Positions 8,779-17,914 of a DNA stretch of 64,000 nucleotides are shown here, in pieces; position 1 is the stretch's first letter; each line of letters begins with the position of its first letter. A program made the position numbers and the translations under genes. Origin of the DNA: Tumebacillus flagellatus (GTDB lineage: Bacteria > Bacillota > Bacilli > Tumebacillales > Tumebacillaceae); assembly GCF_000714935.1 (NCBI RefSeq), contig NZ_JMIR01000002.1, positions 126,187 through 190,186 of the forward strand, in the 5' to 3' direction. The notes under the pieces are model-generated. The model ran no database searches and was not told the origin of the DNA. It was given only the letters and a program-made list of their open reading frames with translations.

Positions 8779-9411
8779 ATGGCCAAAAAAGCGGACAAAA
8801 TGGCGGCGCTGTGTTCCGCCGCCATCGGTGCAATCTATATCGCGGGGTATCTGGTAACGGACCCCGGCTCCGCGCAGGCGATGCAAAACGGAGCCAACCC
8901 GTCCACTCCCGCGTTCCGCTCATCCGATCTTCATACAGAAAACAACAACAACTTCACGCAACCACCGGGCCAAGGTCAACAGCGATTCGGCCGCGACCGG
9001 GGACGTTTCAACGGCGACATGCCGCGACAAGGTCAAGGGCAACGTGGCGATGCCCCGACCGCACCGAACGGAAACTCCAACACCGCTCCCAACGGCGGCA
9101 CTTCCACTTCTCAAGGGCAAGCGTTCGCAACTCCGACCGCCGGAAAACCGTACAAGGACGGAACATACACCGGCACAGGCTCCAACCGCATCGGCTCCGT
9201 CGAAGTCGCCGTCACCATCAAGAGCGGCAAAATCGCAGCGGTAGAAATCACCAACTGTGACACACACTATCCGCAAAGCGACATCGACGGACTGCCCGCG
9301 CAAGCTGTCGAGCGGCAAAGCTCCAACGTCGACACCGTCAGCGGTGCCACGAAGTCCACAGACGACTTCCGCACCGCGATGAACCAAGCGCTCGCACAAG
9401 CGCAATCGTAA
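8779..9411 (+). CDS. Membrane-anchored FMN-binding protein
   Basis: A 210-residue protein. One N-terminal membrane segment (about residues 9-25) is followed by a long Gly/Asn/Gln-rich linker to about residue 120. An FMN-binding (RnfG/NqrC-type) domain runs from 123 to 205. The motif SGAT at residues 188-191 is the flavinylation site: ApbE links FMN through a phosphoester to Thr191. It begins a tightly packed operon with apbE, an RnfD-like protein and a two-component system, so it probably carries electrons outside or at the membrane face. GGAGGGAGAGAG precedes the start. Confidence 0.88.
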   Translation: MAKKADKMAALCSAAIGAIYIAGYLVTDPGSAQAMQNGANPSTPAFRSSDLHTENNNNFTQPPGQGQQRFGRDRGRFNGDMPRQGQGQRGDAPTAPNGNSNTAPNGGTSTSQGQAFATPTAGKPYKDGTYTGTGSNRIGSVEVAVTIKSGKIAAVEITNCDTHYPQSDIDGLPAQAVERQSSNVDTVSGATKSTDDFRTAMNQALAQAQS

Positions 9412-9444
9412 TCCCATCCACAACCGAAAGGGAGGTGACGCGAG

Positions 9445-10365
9445 ATGACAAACGGACTCCAACGACGCACGAAAACGCGCTCCGCCCTCCACATGGACAC
9501 CCTCGTCTCCATCCAAGTGGTGTCACATGAATCACCCGAAGTTCTGCAACATCAACTCGACCTGGCCTTTGCCGCTTTTTCCGCAGTCGAACGGGTCTGC
9601 TCGCGATTCGACCCGGACAGCGAACTGCGGCGGCTGTGCGAAATCGTCGGAGAGCCTGTTCCCGTCAGCGGGCTGCTGTTTGAAGCGGTTCGCTTCGCTT
9701 GGGAAGTCGCCGACATGACGCACGGCGTGTTCGACCCGACCATCGGGCACCGTATGGAACACGCAGGCTTTACCCGCAACTACCTCACCGGGGAAAAAAC
9801 CGCCCCGCAAGCGCTGGAGCCCGCAACGTACCGCGATCTCCTTCTTAATGAAGAAAACCGCACCATCCTCTTGAAAAAACCGCTCCGCCTCGACCTTGGA
9901 GCGGTCGCGAAAGGCTTGGCGATCGACCTCGCCGCGCAAGGATTGCGACGCGCAGGAGGCTTCTTGATCAACGCAGGCGGCGACGTCTATGCGGGAGGAC
10001 GCAACGAACACGGCGAACTCTGGCGCGTCGGCATCCAGCATCCCGCGCACCCCGACGAAATCATCACGTCGCTCACCCTGACCGATTCCGCCGTTTGCAC
10101 GTCCGGCAGTTATGAACGCGTCGCCGTCAGCACCGATCAAACGCTCACGCACCACCTGCTCGATCCGCGCACGGGCACTTCCGCGCAAGACTTGCTCTCC
10201 TGCACCGTCACCGCCTCCTATGCGATGATGGCGGACGCGTTCTCCACCGCGGCGTTTCTGCTCGGCCCGACAGACGGGCAAGCGTTGCTCGACGAAGCGG
10301 GACTCTCCGGACTCTTCATCACGCCGGACTTGACAATTCTCGGAGGAAGGGAGGCATCGAAATGA
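9445..10365 (+). CDS. apbE: FAD:protein FMN transferase (ApbE)
   Basis: A 306-residue ApbE enzyme, which transfers FMN from FAD to a Thr of target proteins. Recognisable are MDTLV near the N terminus, RFDPDSEL, the LDLGAVAKGLAID motif, NAGGDVYAGG and the Mg/FAD-binding stretch LLDPRTG. The obvious targets are the FMN-binding protein just upstream and perhaps the RnfD-like protein downstream. No signal peptide or lipobox is seen, unlike the lipoprotein FmnB of Listeria, so it may act in the cytoplasm or the start may be misplaced. Its stop overlaps the next start as ATGA. Confidence 0.92.
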   Translation: MTNGLQRRTKTRSALHMDTLVSIQVVSHESPEVLQHQLDLAFAAFSAVERVCSRFDPDSELRRLCEIVGEPVPVSGLLFEAVRFAWEVADMTHGVFDPTIGHRMEHAGFTRNYLTGEKTAPQALEPATYRDLLLNEENRTILLKKPLRLDLGAVAKGLAIDLAAQGLRRAGGFLINAGGDVYAGGRNEHGELWRVGIQHPAHPDEIITSLTLTDSAVCTSGSYERVAVSTDQTLTHHLLDPRTGTSAQDLLSCTVTASYAMMADAFSTAAFLLGPTDGQALLDEAGLSGLFITPDLTILGGREASK

Positions 10366-11213
10366 ACTTGCAAGCCGCACAACCGCCCAACTCACAGCCC
10401 CCTGCTTCCGTCCCAAACGAACCGACCCGCACCGCGCAGAAACCGAGCTACTGGTCGACCCCCAAAGCGTTCGTGCTGCTCGCGTTGCTGTTTCTCACCG
10501 CGATCGGCCTCGGCTTCACGCACAACACAACGGGCCTGCTCAACGCAACCGCCGCGATGGTTGCCGGAGCGCTCGTCGATTTGCCGTTTGCCTTCCTGCA
10601 AAATCGCAAAAGCAAACTGTCCGACGGCGCCCTGCTCACCGGCCTGATCGTGGCGATGGTGCTCGCCGTCTCGACACCGTGGTACATCGCCGCCGCCGCA
10701 TCGGCTGTCGGCGTGCTGGTCAAAAACCTGCTGCGCGTCAAGAAAAAACCGATCCTCAACCCGGCCGCCGTCGGTTTGCTGTTCGCCGTCTTCGCCCTCT
10801 CCACGAATCAAGACTGGTGGGGCGGCATGGCGGAACTCGCGCCGTGGTGGACGCTCGCCCTGCTCGCCGTCGGCATCGCCGTCACCCGCCGCGTGCACAA
10901 ATACACGCAAGTTCTCACGTTTCTCGGCGTCTATTTCCTCGCGTTTCTCGTGATGGGGCTGACCGGATTCCACAGCGACCTCGCCAGCGACGCCCTGCGC
11001 GTGCCGTTTGTCAACTCGGCGCTGTTTCTCGGGTTCGTGATGCTCACCGACCCGCCGACCTCGCCGGGCAAACCGAAAGACCAAGCGATTTTCGCTCTGA
11101 TTGCCGTCGTCGTCTCCATTGTGCTTTACTTGACTTGGGGAGGTCTCGCCTACCTGTTGATCGGCCTGTTGACGGCAAACCTCTGGAACGCATGGAGGCT
11201 CTGGAAGAAATGA
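10362..11213 (+). CDS. RnfD/NqrB-like integral membrane electron-transfer protein
   Basis: A 283-residue multi-spanning membrane protein of the RnfD/NqrB family, preceded by a Pro-rich cytoplasmic tail. The conserved stretch LSDGALLTGLIVAM and the NPAAVGLLFAV segment are typical of the family. It is shorter than full RnfD (about 350 residues), and no other Rnf subunit is nearby. With the FMN-binding protein and ApbE it could form a small flavin relay across the membrane. Start and stop both overlap neighbours (ATGA), indicating translational coupling. Confidence 0.82.
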   Translation: MNLQAAQPPNSQPPASVPNEPTRTAQKPSYWSTPKAFVLLALLFLTAIGLGFTHNTTGLLNATAAMVAGALVDLPFAFLQNRKSKLSDGALLTGLIVAMVLAVSTPWYIAAAASAVGVLVKNLLRVKKKPILNPAAVGLLFAVFALSTNQDWWGGMAELAPWWTLALLAVGIAVTRRVHKYTQVLTFLGVYFLAFLVMGLTGFHSDLASDALRVPFVNSALFLGFVMLTDPPTSPGKPKDQAIFALIAVVVSIVLYLTWGGLAYLLIGLLTANLWNAWRLWKK

Positions 11214-11890
11214 CGATGAAAGTCTTAGTTGTCGAAGACGACCGCGCCATTCGGCACGCCGTCGTCCAAGTCCTGCAAGACGAATCTTATGAAACCGACG
11301 AAGCGGAAGCGGGCGACGAAGGTCTGCTGCTCGCAGAAACCAACGGCTACGACCTGCTGATCCTCGACATCATGATGCCCGGCCTCGACGGTCTCTCCCT
11401 GATCAAAGAACTCCGCAAGCAAGGCATCAAAACGCCCGCGCTCTTCCTGACCGCCAAGGACTCCGTCGACGCCCGCGTGCGCGGGCTCGACGCCGGCGCG
11501 GACGACTACCTCGTCAAACCGTTCGCCGTCGAAGAACTGCTCGCCCGCATCCGCGCGCTGCTGCGCCGCGACGGCAAGATCGGCCCGGAGGGGGAACTCT
11601 CGTACGGACCGATTACGTTTTTGCCCAAAGAACATGACGGCTGTGTGCAAGGCACGCCGCTCAAGCTCACGAACAAGGAATACGAACTCCTGCAATACAT
11701 GGTGCAAAACCGCGAACAGATCCTCAGCCGCAGTCAGATCTTCGACCGCATCTGGGGCTTGGATTCGGAGGCGAACGACTCGATCGTCGACCTCTACATC
11801 CACTACCTGCGCAAGAAACTCGCCCCCTTCCAATGCGAGTCCATGATCCGCACCGTCCGAGGCGTCGGCTACATGCTCAAGGAGGCGTAA
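11210..11890 (+). CDS. OmpR-family response regulator
   Basis: A 226-residue regulator: receiver domain (1-115) with acidic pocket ED-D, phosphoacceptor Asp53 in LILDIMMP and the conserved Lys in YLVKPF, then a winged-helix DNA-binding domain ending in RTVRGVGYML. I use the ATG at 11210, which overlaps the preceding stop (ATGA) and has GGAGG eleven bases upstream; ATG 11216 is an alternative. It pairs with the next gene, a histidine kinase, and shares the operon with the flavin proteins, so it probably regulates them. Confidence 0.92.
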   Translation: MTMKVLVVEDDRAIRHAVVQVLQDESYETDEAEAGDEGLLLAETNGYDLLILDIMMPGLDGLSLIKELRKQGIKTPALFLTAKDSVDARVRGLDAGADDYLVKPFAVEELLARIRALLRRDGKIGPEGELSYGPITFLPKEHDGCVQGTPLKLTNKEYELLQYMVQNREQILSRSQIFDRIWGLDSEANDSIVDLYIHYLRKKLAPFQCESMIRTVRGVGYMLKEA

Positions 11891-11895
11891 GGCGC

Positions 11896-13272
11896 ATGTT
11901 CAAAAAAACCAAACTGCGCCTCGTCCTCCTCAACACGCTGGTTTTTTTCCTGCTGTTGACGGCGTTTTCGACGACGCTGTACATCTATACCAAACAGCGT
12001 CTGTACGCGCAAACCGACCAGACCTTGAACGACAACGCCCAACACTTCCTGCACGATGCGGCACACGGCACGATCGACCGCCGTCCGCTGGAGCAGCGCG
12101 AAGCGGAACGGCGCGCCGTCTACGTGCTTTGGGACGACAAAGGCACCCCGGTGTTGCAGATGCCGCAGGGTGCCCTTTTTCAAGAGGACATGAGCAAACT
12201 GCGCCCGGCCAAATCGGACGCGGGCAAGACCGACAGCTCGACGGCGGGCAAAGCGCCAGACAGTGCCACCGCCGCCGCGCTTGCGAAACCGGGTGCCAAG
12301 AACGGACACCAAACGGACGATCTCCTGCCCGTGGACGTGAACGGTCAATACTTGACCGTGACGCTCGGCAACGAAGACTACCGTGTCCTCAACGTTCCGG
12401 TGAACTTCCAATTGAGCACCGGGCAATCAATTTGCACCCTGCAACTGCTCTCGAACTTGCAGCAGTCCCAAGAGATGCTGACGAGCATGCTCTGGGTGAT
12501 CATCGTCTCCGGCGCGGTCTGCGCGTTGCTCGCCGTGGGGGCGGGCATCTACCTCGCGTCGCGGGCGCTGCGTCCGATCCAGCAAGCGTGGAACAAACAA
12601 CAAGAGTTCGTCGCCGACGCTTCGCACGAACTGCGCACGCCGCTGACCGTCATGAAAACATCGCTGGAACGCCTCTTCCGCCATCCCGACCACACGATTG
12701 AGCAAGAGAGCGAGGGGATCTCCGACGCGATTGACGAAGCCAACCGCATGAACAAGTTGGTTTCGCAACTGCTGACCCTCGCCCGTTCCGACTCCAACGA
12801 GTTGGAGATTTTGCGTCAACCGATGCGCATCGACACGCTGGTGGAGCGGATGGCAGACCGATTCCGGGAATTGGCGATGCTAAAGGAGATCGAGTTGGAG
12901 TCCACCGTCGACAGCCCCGTGGAAATTCTCGCCGATGAAGAGCGGTTGCAGCAATTGCTGGTGATCTTGCTCGACAACGCCTTGAAATACACGCAAGAGG
13001 GCGGGCGCGTGCAGATCTCTTGCCGCAAGATGGCCAACCATGTGCAGATCGAAGTGACCGACAACGGCATCGGCATTTCAGCGGAAGATGTGCCCCGTGT
13101 GTTTGATCGCTTCTTCCGCGGGGACAAGATGCGCGCGCGCACGCACCCCGGCACCGGCTTGGGGCTCTCGATCGCCAAGTGGATCGTCGAAGTACACGGC
13201 GGCAAGATTCGCGCCGAGAGCGAATTGGGCCAAGGCACGACGATGTCCGTCCGCTTGCCGTTGCGCGGGTAA
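11896..13272 (+). CDS. Sensor histidine kinase of the flavin operon
   Basis: A 458-residue membrane kinase. A first membrane helix (8-30) is followed by an extracytoplasmic sensor of about 165 residues, a second helix (198-220), a HisKA domain with His244 in DASHELRTPL, and a HATPase domain with DNALKYT, DNGIGIS and GTGLGLSIAK boxes. The sensor segment has a low-complexity Ala/Asp/Lys stretch (about 103-142). The start is ATG 11896 with AAGGAGG ten bases upstream; the gene lies six bases behind its response regulator. What it senses is unknown; redox or a quinone would fit the operon. Confidence 0.92.
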   Translation: MFKKTKLRLVLLNTLVFFLLLTAFSTTLYIYTKQRLYAQTDQTLNDNAQHFLHDAAHGTIDRRPLEQREAERRAVYVLWDDKGTPVLQMPQGALFQEDMSKLRPAKSDAGKTDSSTAGKAPDSATAAALAKPGAKNGHQTDDLLPVDVNGQYLTVTLGNEDYRVLNVPVNFQLSTGQSICTLQLLSNLQQSQEMLTSMLWVIIVSGAVCALLAVGAGIYLASRALRPIQQAWNKQQEFVADASHELRTPLTVMKTSLERLFRHPDHTIEQESEGISDAIDEANRMNKLVSQLLTLARSDSNELEILRQPMRIDTLVERMADRFRELAMLKEIELESTVDSPVEILADEERLQQLLVILLDNALKYTQEGGRVQISCRKMANHVQIEVTDNGIGISAEDVPRVFDRFFRGDKMRARTHPGTGLGLSIAKWIVEVHGGKIRAESELGQGTTMSVRLPLRG

Positions 13273-13314
13273 CACGTTTTTAACCTCCTCTGTAATGAAT
13301 TTTTACTCCACCAG

Positions 13315-13343
13315 TTGCAAAGGAATAAATTCCATTGTAAGAT
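13315..13343 (+). promoter_or_regulatory. Promoter of the YiaA/B-like gene
   Basis: TTGCAA and TAAGAT are 17 bases apart, just upstream of AGGAGGGG. Confidence 0.5.
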
Positions 13344-13369
13344 GACATTATTTAGGAGGGGTGTCATTC

Positions 13370-13609
13370 ATGAAAAAACGCAACACGCAGGCTTTTACGT
13401 TCTTGGCTTGGGCCTCCTTTGTTCTGGCAACCTTCGCCATGTTTATCGGAATTTATACGCTTGATGCAGACCTTTCTGTCAAAGGGTACTATTCGGTCAC
13501 GGCTTTGTTCTTGATCATGTCGTCGTTTGTGCTGCAAAAAACCATCCGCGACAACCAAGAGGATTCCGACCGGATGCCTTCGACCAACTCCGAGCCGCCG
13601 ATGCTGTAA
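13370..13609 (+). CDS. Small two-helix membrane protein (YiaA/YiaB-like)
   Basis: A 79-residue protein with two membrane helices (about 9-30 and 40-58) separated by a short loop, resembling the YiaAB two-helix domain of inner-membrane proteins. Function is unknown. ATG 13370 is used because AGGAGGGG lies eight bases upstream. It has its own promoter and terminator. Confidence 0.75.
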   Translation: MKKRNTQAFTFLAWASFVLATFAMFIGIYTLDADLSVKGYYSVTALFLIMSSFVLQKTIRDNQEDSDRMPSTNSEPPML

Positions 13610-13611
13610 AA

Positions 13612-13649
13612 AGAACCCGCCCCGAAGAGATTCGGAGCGGGTTTTTCTT
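13612..13649 (+). terminator. Terminator of the YiaA/B-like gene
   Basis: AACCCGC pairs with GCGGGTT and is followed by TTTCTTGG. Confidence 0.75.
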
Positions 13650-13716
13650 GGTTTTCCGAGCGGGAAACACTGTGCTATAATAAAGCAAAATTCAAACAGC
13701 AAAGGAAGTATGCCCG

Positions 13717-14664
13717 ATGGCGAAAATTTATGTGATACATGAAAACAGCGAGTGGACGGTGCACTTGACCCGCCGTCTGGAAGAATTGAACCTGCCGTAC
13801 GAGGAATGGCATCTCGACCAAGGCACGCTCGATTTGACGCAAACGCCGCCGGAGGGGATCTTCTACTCCCGCATGAGCGCATCGGCGCATACGCGCGATC
13901 ACCGTTTCGCTCCGGAGTTTACGTCGAACGTGTTGGCGTGGCTGGAAGCGCACGGCCGCACTGTGTTCAACGGGACGCGCGCCCTGGAGCTGGAAGTCAG
14001 CAAAGTGAAGCAGTACCTCGCGTTGAACGCAGGCGGCGTGCGCACGCCGAAAACCACCGCTGCGGTGGGCAAAGAGCAGATCTTGGAGGCGGCGCGTTCG
14101 TATGCGGGCCAGCCGTTCATCACGAAGCACAACCGCGCGGGCAAGGGCTTGGGCGTGCAATTGTTCCAAACGCTCGAAGGGTTGGAAGCGTACTTGAACT
14201 CGCCGGAGTTTGAAGAACCGGTCGACGGGATCACGCTGATCCAAGAGTACATCCAAGCACCGGAGCCGTTTATCACCCGTTGCGAGTTCGTCGGCGGGAA
14301 CTTCGTCTATGCGGTACGCGTGGACACGTCCGGCGGGTTTGAGCTCTGCCCGGCTGACGCATGCCAGATCGGCGACCTGTTCTGCCCGGTGGGCGAGCAA
14401 GTGGAAGAGAAGCCGAAGTTCCAGATCCTCGACGGCTTCGACGACCCGATTCTGGAGAAGTACGCGGCGGTGCTGAAAGCGAACCGCGTGCAAGTGGCAG
14501 GCATCGAGTTCATCCGCAACGCCGAAGGCGAGATCTACACGTACGACATCAACACGAACACCAACTACAACTCCGATGCCGAAGCAGCCGCCGGCAAGTA
14601 CGGCATGCTGGAAGTCGCGAAGTTCCTGGGTGCGGAACTTGCCAAACTGCAAATCAACGCGTAA
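13717..14664 (+). CDS. ATP-grasp ligase, RimK-like
   Basis: A 315-residue ATP-grasp enzyme. The N-terminal domain (1-90) is followed by the ATP-grasp fold with FITKHNRAGKGLGVQLF (ATP-binding Lys and Gly-rich loop), QEYI, and the metal-binding end DINTNTNYN. Such enzymes couple a carboxylate to an amine with ATP hydrolysis; RimK-type members add glutamate or make small peptides. The real substrate is not indicated by neighbours. A GGAAG site precedes the ATG. Confidence 0.83.
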   Translation: MAKIYVIHENSEWTVHLTRRLEELNLPYEEWHLDQGTLDLTQTPPEGIFYSRMSASAHTRDHRFAPEFTSNVLAWLEAHGRTVFNGTRALELEVSKVKQYLALNAGGVRTPKTTAAVGKEQILEAARSYAGQPFITKHNRAGKGLGVQLFQTLEGLEAYLNSPEFEEPVDGITLIQEYIQAPEPFITRCEFVGGNFVYAVRVDTSGGFELCPADACQIGDLFCPVGEQVEEKPKFQILDGFDDPILEKYAAVLKANRVQVAGIEFIRNAEGEIYTYDINTNTNYNSDAEAAAGKYGMLEVAKFLGAELAKLQINA

Positions 14665-14671
14665 AACCGTT

Positions 14672-14710
14672 TCGAAAAAAAGACCCGTGGGCATCTGCTC
14701 CACGGGTTCT
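14672..14710. terminator. Shared terminator between ATP-grasp gene and esterase gene
   Basis: AGACCCGTGG pairs with CCACGGGTTCT. A run of seven A on the left gives a strong minus-strand terminator for the esterase; on the plus strand it is weaker. Confidence 0.7.
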
Positions 14711-15679
14711 CTATACAGATCTCTGAAAGGCGTTCGTTCGCAAAACTTCCGCCACCTCGCGCAACCCTTCCTCCGCCCGATCCAAGAACGCCCCCATCGC
14801 CAGAAATCCATGAATCATGCCGTCATAGCGGGTCAACGTGCAAGGCACGCCCGCACGTTGCAACTTGCGGGCGTACGCTTCTCCTTCGTCGCGCAGAGGA
14901 TCGCATTCGGCGGTAAGGACATGCGCGGGAGGAAGTTGCGCAAGATCGGACTCGGCGTGCAAAAGCGGCGAGACCATCGGGTTCTGGAACTCGTCCTCTG
15001 TATGTACATAATGCTGGTGGAAGTAATGAAGCAACGTGTCGTCAAGCTGATACCCCTTGGCGAACTGCCGTTTCGAGGATGTCTCGTCCGCAAGGTGGGT
15101 CGCGGGGTACAGCAACAGTTGAAAGCAAGGCCGAAACCCGCCCCGTTCCTGCGCCAAACGGCACACGCCTGTCGCAAGGTTGCCGCCCGCGCTGTCTCCT
15201 CCAACAGCAATGCGTTGCGCATCGAGTTGCAGGTCGTCCGCGTTGGCAAACACCCACTCCGCCGCGGCATACGCGTCCATCAAGGGAGTCGGAAACTTGT
15301 ATTCAGGGGCGAGGCGGTACTCCACCGAAATCACCGCACACGGCGTAAAGTTCGCCAACGCCCGGCAGATGTCGTCGTGCGATTGAAGGCTTCCGAGCAC
15401 AAACCCTCCTCCGTGAAAAAACACCAACGCCGGCATCCGTCCCGTGCCCTCCGGTCGGTACAGACGAATCTGGATCTCGCCGCCGTACACGGGGATCACG
15501 AGGTCTTCCACCGCATGCACCGGTTCGGGCGGGATCAGTTTCCCGACGGCTTGCCGGGCGCGCAGGTGACGGACGGTCAACGCTTTGCGCGCAGCCGGAG
15601 GTTGCAGCGTTTCCAGCGGGGGCAGTTTGCTTTTGGCGAGCAGTTCCATCATCCGGACGACTTGCGGGTCGAGGGTCAT
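14711..15679 (-). CDS. HSL-family carboxylesterase (EST2-like)
   Basis: A 322-residue esterase of the hormone-sensitive lipase family, close in pattern to EST2 of Alicyclobacillus. The oxyanion hole is HGGG (residues 89-92). The catalytic triad is Ser163 in GDSAGG, Asp260 in CDPLRDEG and His290 in MIHGF. No signal peptide is present, so it is cytoplasmic and probably cleaves short-to-medium chain esters. It stands alone on the minus strand. Confidence 0.9.
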   Translation of the reverse strand: MTLDPQVVRMMELLAKSKLPPLETLQPPAARKALTVRHLRARQAVGKLIPPEPVHAVEDLVIPVYGGEIQIRLYRPEGTGRMPALVFFHGGGFVLGSLQSHDDICRALANFTPCAVISVEYRLAPEYKFPTPLMDAYAAAEWVFANADDLQLDAQRIAVGGDSAGGNLATGVCRLAQERGGFRPCFQLLLYPATHLADETSSKRQFAKGYQLDDTLLHYFHQHYVHTEDEFQNPMVSPLLHAESDLAQLPPAHVLTAECDPLRDEGEAYARKLQRAGVPCTLTRYDGMIHGFLAMGAFLDRAEEGLREVAEVLRTNAFQRSV

Positions 15680-15732
15680 AAATGCAGCGACCTCCCTTCT
15701 TGACTTCTATTAATCAGTATAGTAGAGAATTG

Positions 15733-15770
15733 TAAAAACCGCACGGGCATTTGCGCGTGCGGTTCGTTTT
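15733..15770. terminator. Terminator downstream of the GH84 gene
   Basis: AACCGCACG pairs with CGTGCGGTT with T-runs on both sides. Confidence 0.7.
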
Positions 15771-15773
15771 TTC

Positions 15774-17297
15774 TCAGCGGGCGGCGGCTTGTTGAGCGAA
15801 GGTGAGCAGTTCGTCGCCGATTTTATAGGAGGTGGATCGGGCGGCTTGCAAGCGGGCTTTGAGTTGTTGGCGCAGCACAGAATTCTGCGGGTCGTGCAGA
15901 TGATCGAGCGCGGCGAGACCGGCTTGGGCTTCGGCCGCGAGCTTTTGGAGCCACGGGTCGATCTCCGTCAGCAGCGCTTGGTTGTCGAGGGTCGCGTGCA
16001 GGTGCTCGGGCAACGCGGCGAGAGATTCAAACTCGGCGCGCAGGCGGGCTTCTGCGGAAGCGCGTGCCTCCGCGTTCGGAGCGTTCCAGTAGTCGAGGGT
16101 CAACCTCGTGAATTCGGGGTTGCCCGTCGTGCGCAGCGTGCTCTCCTCGGCATAGCCGGCGAAGTGTTGCCAAGCGGTCGGGTCACCGACACCGCCGACG
16201 CTTGGGAGGGCGTTTTTCCAAGCGGTGTTCGGTTGGTAGCCCGCCGGGTTTTGCAAATAGTCTCCGGCGGTCGCAAGGGCAACTTTGGACGCTTCCTCTT
16301 GCAATTGCGGGTTCGCGATGTAGCCGGAGAGGTGATCCGGCAGATCGGGGGAACGTCCTTCGAGCGGTCCGAGGAACAGTTGCGGCGCTTTTTTCACGAC
16401 GTAGGTGTAGTCGTTGACAGGATAGTTATCCCAGAGCAGCGGCTTGCGGCCGAGCAATGTCGCGACTTCATCCGCTTCGGCGCTGGTGATCGTCTCGTTA
16501 AGCACCCACTTGCCCGTCCAGATCACGGAGATCGACGTGTCGAGACGCGTGCGGATCTCTTGCCAGTACGGGTTGTCTTGCACGCCGTAGTAAGTGGTCG
16601 GGGCGTACCAGAGCTTGAAATTCGGGTCGACTGCGTGCTCTCTCTGATAGAGATCATCGGCGAGTGCGACATGCGCCGACGCGTAGTTGTTTCCGAACGC
16701 GCTCTGGTCGGCGGGCTTCAGTTTTTCCTGCACGTCGTCGAAGGAGAGCAGGAAGTCATGCACGCCGATACTGCGCAATTGGTCGATCTTGGCGGCGAGT
16801 TTGTCGCGGTCGGCGGGCGAGGAGTACGTGATCGAGCGCGCCTCGTCGTCCGGTTTGGAGGTTTCGCCCGGCAAGGGAGCCGGCAGTCCGGGCGAGAGGG
16901 AGTAGACGAAGTGGATGCCGCCCGTCGTCGCGGTTTGCACGAGCGTTTGCATGTCGCGCAAATTCTCCGACGGGTAGAGGTCGCTCCACCGTTTGCGCTG
17001 GTACGGGTCGTCCTTGGGGGCGTAGACGTAGGTATTGAAGTGATGCTCGCCCAGGAAGCTCAGCATGCGGATGCGCTGTGCGGTTGTCCACGGGTCGCCG
17101 TAAAAGCCTTCGATCACGCCTCGGATGTCGCGAGCCTCGTTGTGAGGACGGCTCTGCGCAGGCGAGACTTGCGCGGGACCATTGTCTGGCAAAGGGCGAT
17201 CGGCTTGCGGGGCCGTTTGGTTTTTTCCAAGGTAGGAACACCCGCCGAGGAGCAGGGCGGCGAGGAGTACGATCCAAATTCGGGTGTTCAGCGTCAT
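15774..17297 (-). CDS. Lipoprotein beta-N-acetylglucosaminidase, GH84 family
   Basis: A 507-residue lipoprotein: signal peptide with lipobox LLGGC (Cys20), a low-complexity spacer, then a GH84 catalytic domain. Hallmarks are GVIEGFYGDPW (residues 60-70), the catalytic Asp pair in SFDDV (187-188) and LWDNYPVND near 290. Family enzymes remove O- or N-linked GlcNAc from glycoproteins or glycans by substrate-assisted catalysis. A C-terminal helical region follows. It would act at the outer cell surface. Confidence 0.9.
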   Translation of the reverse strand: MTLNTRIWIVLLAALLLGGCSYLGKNQTAPQADRPLPDNGPAQVSPAQSRPHNEARDIRGVIEGFYGDPWTTAQRIRMLSFLGEHHFNTYVYAPKDDPYQRKRWSDLYPSENLRDMQTLVQTATTGGIHFVYSLSPGLPAPLPGETSKPDDEARSITYSSPADRDKLAAKIDQLRSIGVHDFLLSFDDVQEKLKPADQSAFGNNYASAHVALADDLYQREHAVDPNFKLWYAPTTYYGVQDNPYWQEIRTRLDTSISVIWTGKWVLNETITSAEADEVATLLGRKPLLWDNYPVNDYTYVVKKAPQLFLGPLEGRSPDLPDHLSGYIANPQLQEEASKVALATAGDYLQNPAGYQPNTAWKNALPSVGGVGDPTAWQHFAGYAEESTLRTTGNPEFTRLTLDYWNAPNAEARASAEARLRAEFESLAALPEHLHATLDNQALLTEIDPWLQKLAAEAQAGLAALDHLHDPQNSVLRQQLKARLQAARSTSYKIGDELLTFAQQAAAR

Positions 17298-17395
17298 GGG
17301 ACTTCCATCCTTTCAGTTTGCTTATGAAGTAGACGCGCAGGAACCCCGTCTTGAAACAGAGAATTTTTTCTATCCTAGAAGGGGAGGTGTTGCAC

Positions 17396-17914
17396 GTGCG
17401 AATCGGTGTGGTGTCCGACACCCACATGCCCAAGCGCGGCAAGGTGCTTCCCGCCGCGTTGCGCGAGGGGTTGCAGGGTGTCGATTTGATTTTGCATGCC
17501 GGAGATTGGCAGACTCTGGCGGTGTATGATATGCTCGCAGAGATTGCACCGGTTAACGGCGTGGCGGGCAACGTGGACGGCGAGGAGCTCGTCGAGCGCT
17601 TCGGTCGGAAAAAAATCATCTCCGCCGGGAACTTTCGCATCGGGCTCGTCCACGGCGACGGCAAGGGAAAAACGACTGAGCAGCGCGCCCTCGCGGCGTT
17701 TGCCGGAGAAGAGGTCGACGTGATCGTGTTCGGTCATTCGCATATACCTTTATTGAAGGAAGAGAACGGCATCCGGCTGTTCAACCCCGGTTCGGCGACG
17801 GATAAGCGAAAACAGCCGCTTTTTTCCTACGGCTTGATCACGGTGGAAGACGCGGGGATTTCCTTGGAGCATGTGTTTTACTTGGACAAAAGCGGAGAGA
17901 GGGTGTCGGGTTGA
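17396..17914 (+). CDS. YfcE/MJ0936-type phosphodiesterase
   Basis: A 172-residue cytoplasmic metallophosphoesterase. Motifs are SDTHMP near the start, HAGDWQT, NVDGEE (in place of GNCD), HGDGKGK and GHSHIP. Relatives hydrolyse phosphodiesters in vitro. I use GTG 17396, which has GGGGAGGTG at optimal distance; the frame is open further upstream. Its stop overlaps the TTG start of the DHFR gene (TTGA), so the two are coupled. Confidence 0.85.
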   Translation: MRIGVVSDTHMPKRGKVLPAALREGLQGVDLILHAGDWQTLAVYDMLAEIAPVNGVAGNVDGEELVERFGRKKIISAGNFRIGLVHGDGKGKTTEQRALAAFAGEEVDVIVFGHSHIPLLKEENGIRLFNPGSATDKRKQPLFSYGLITVEDAGISLEHVFYLDKSGERVSG

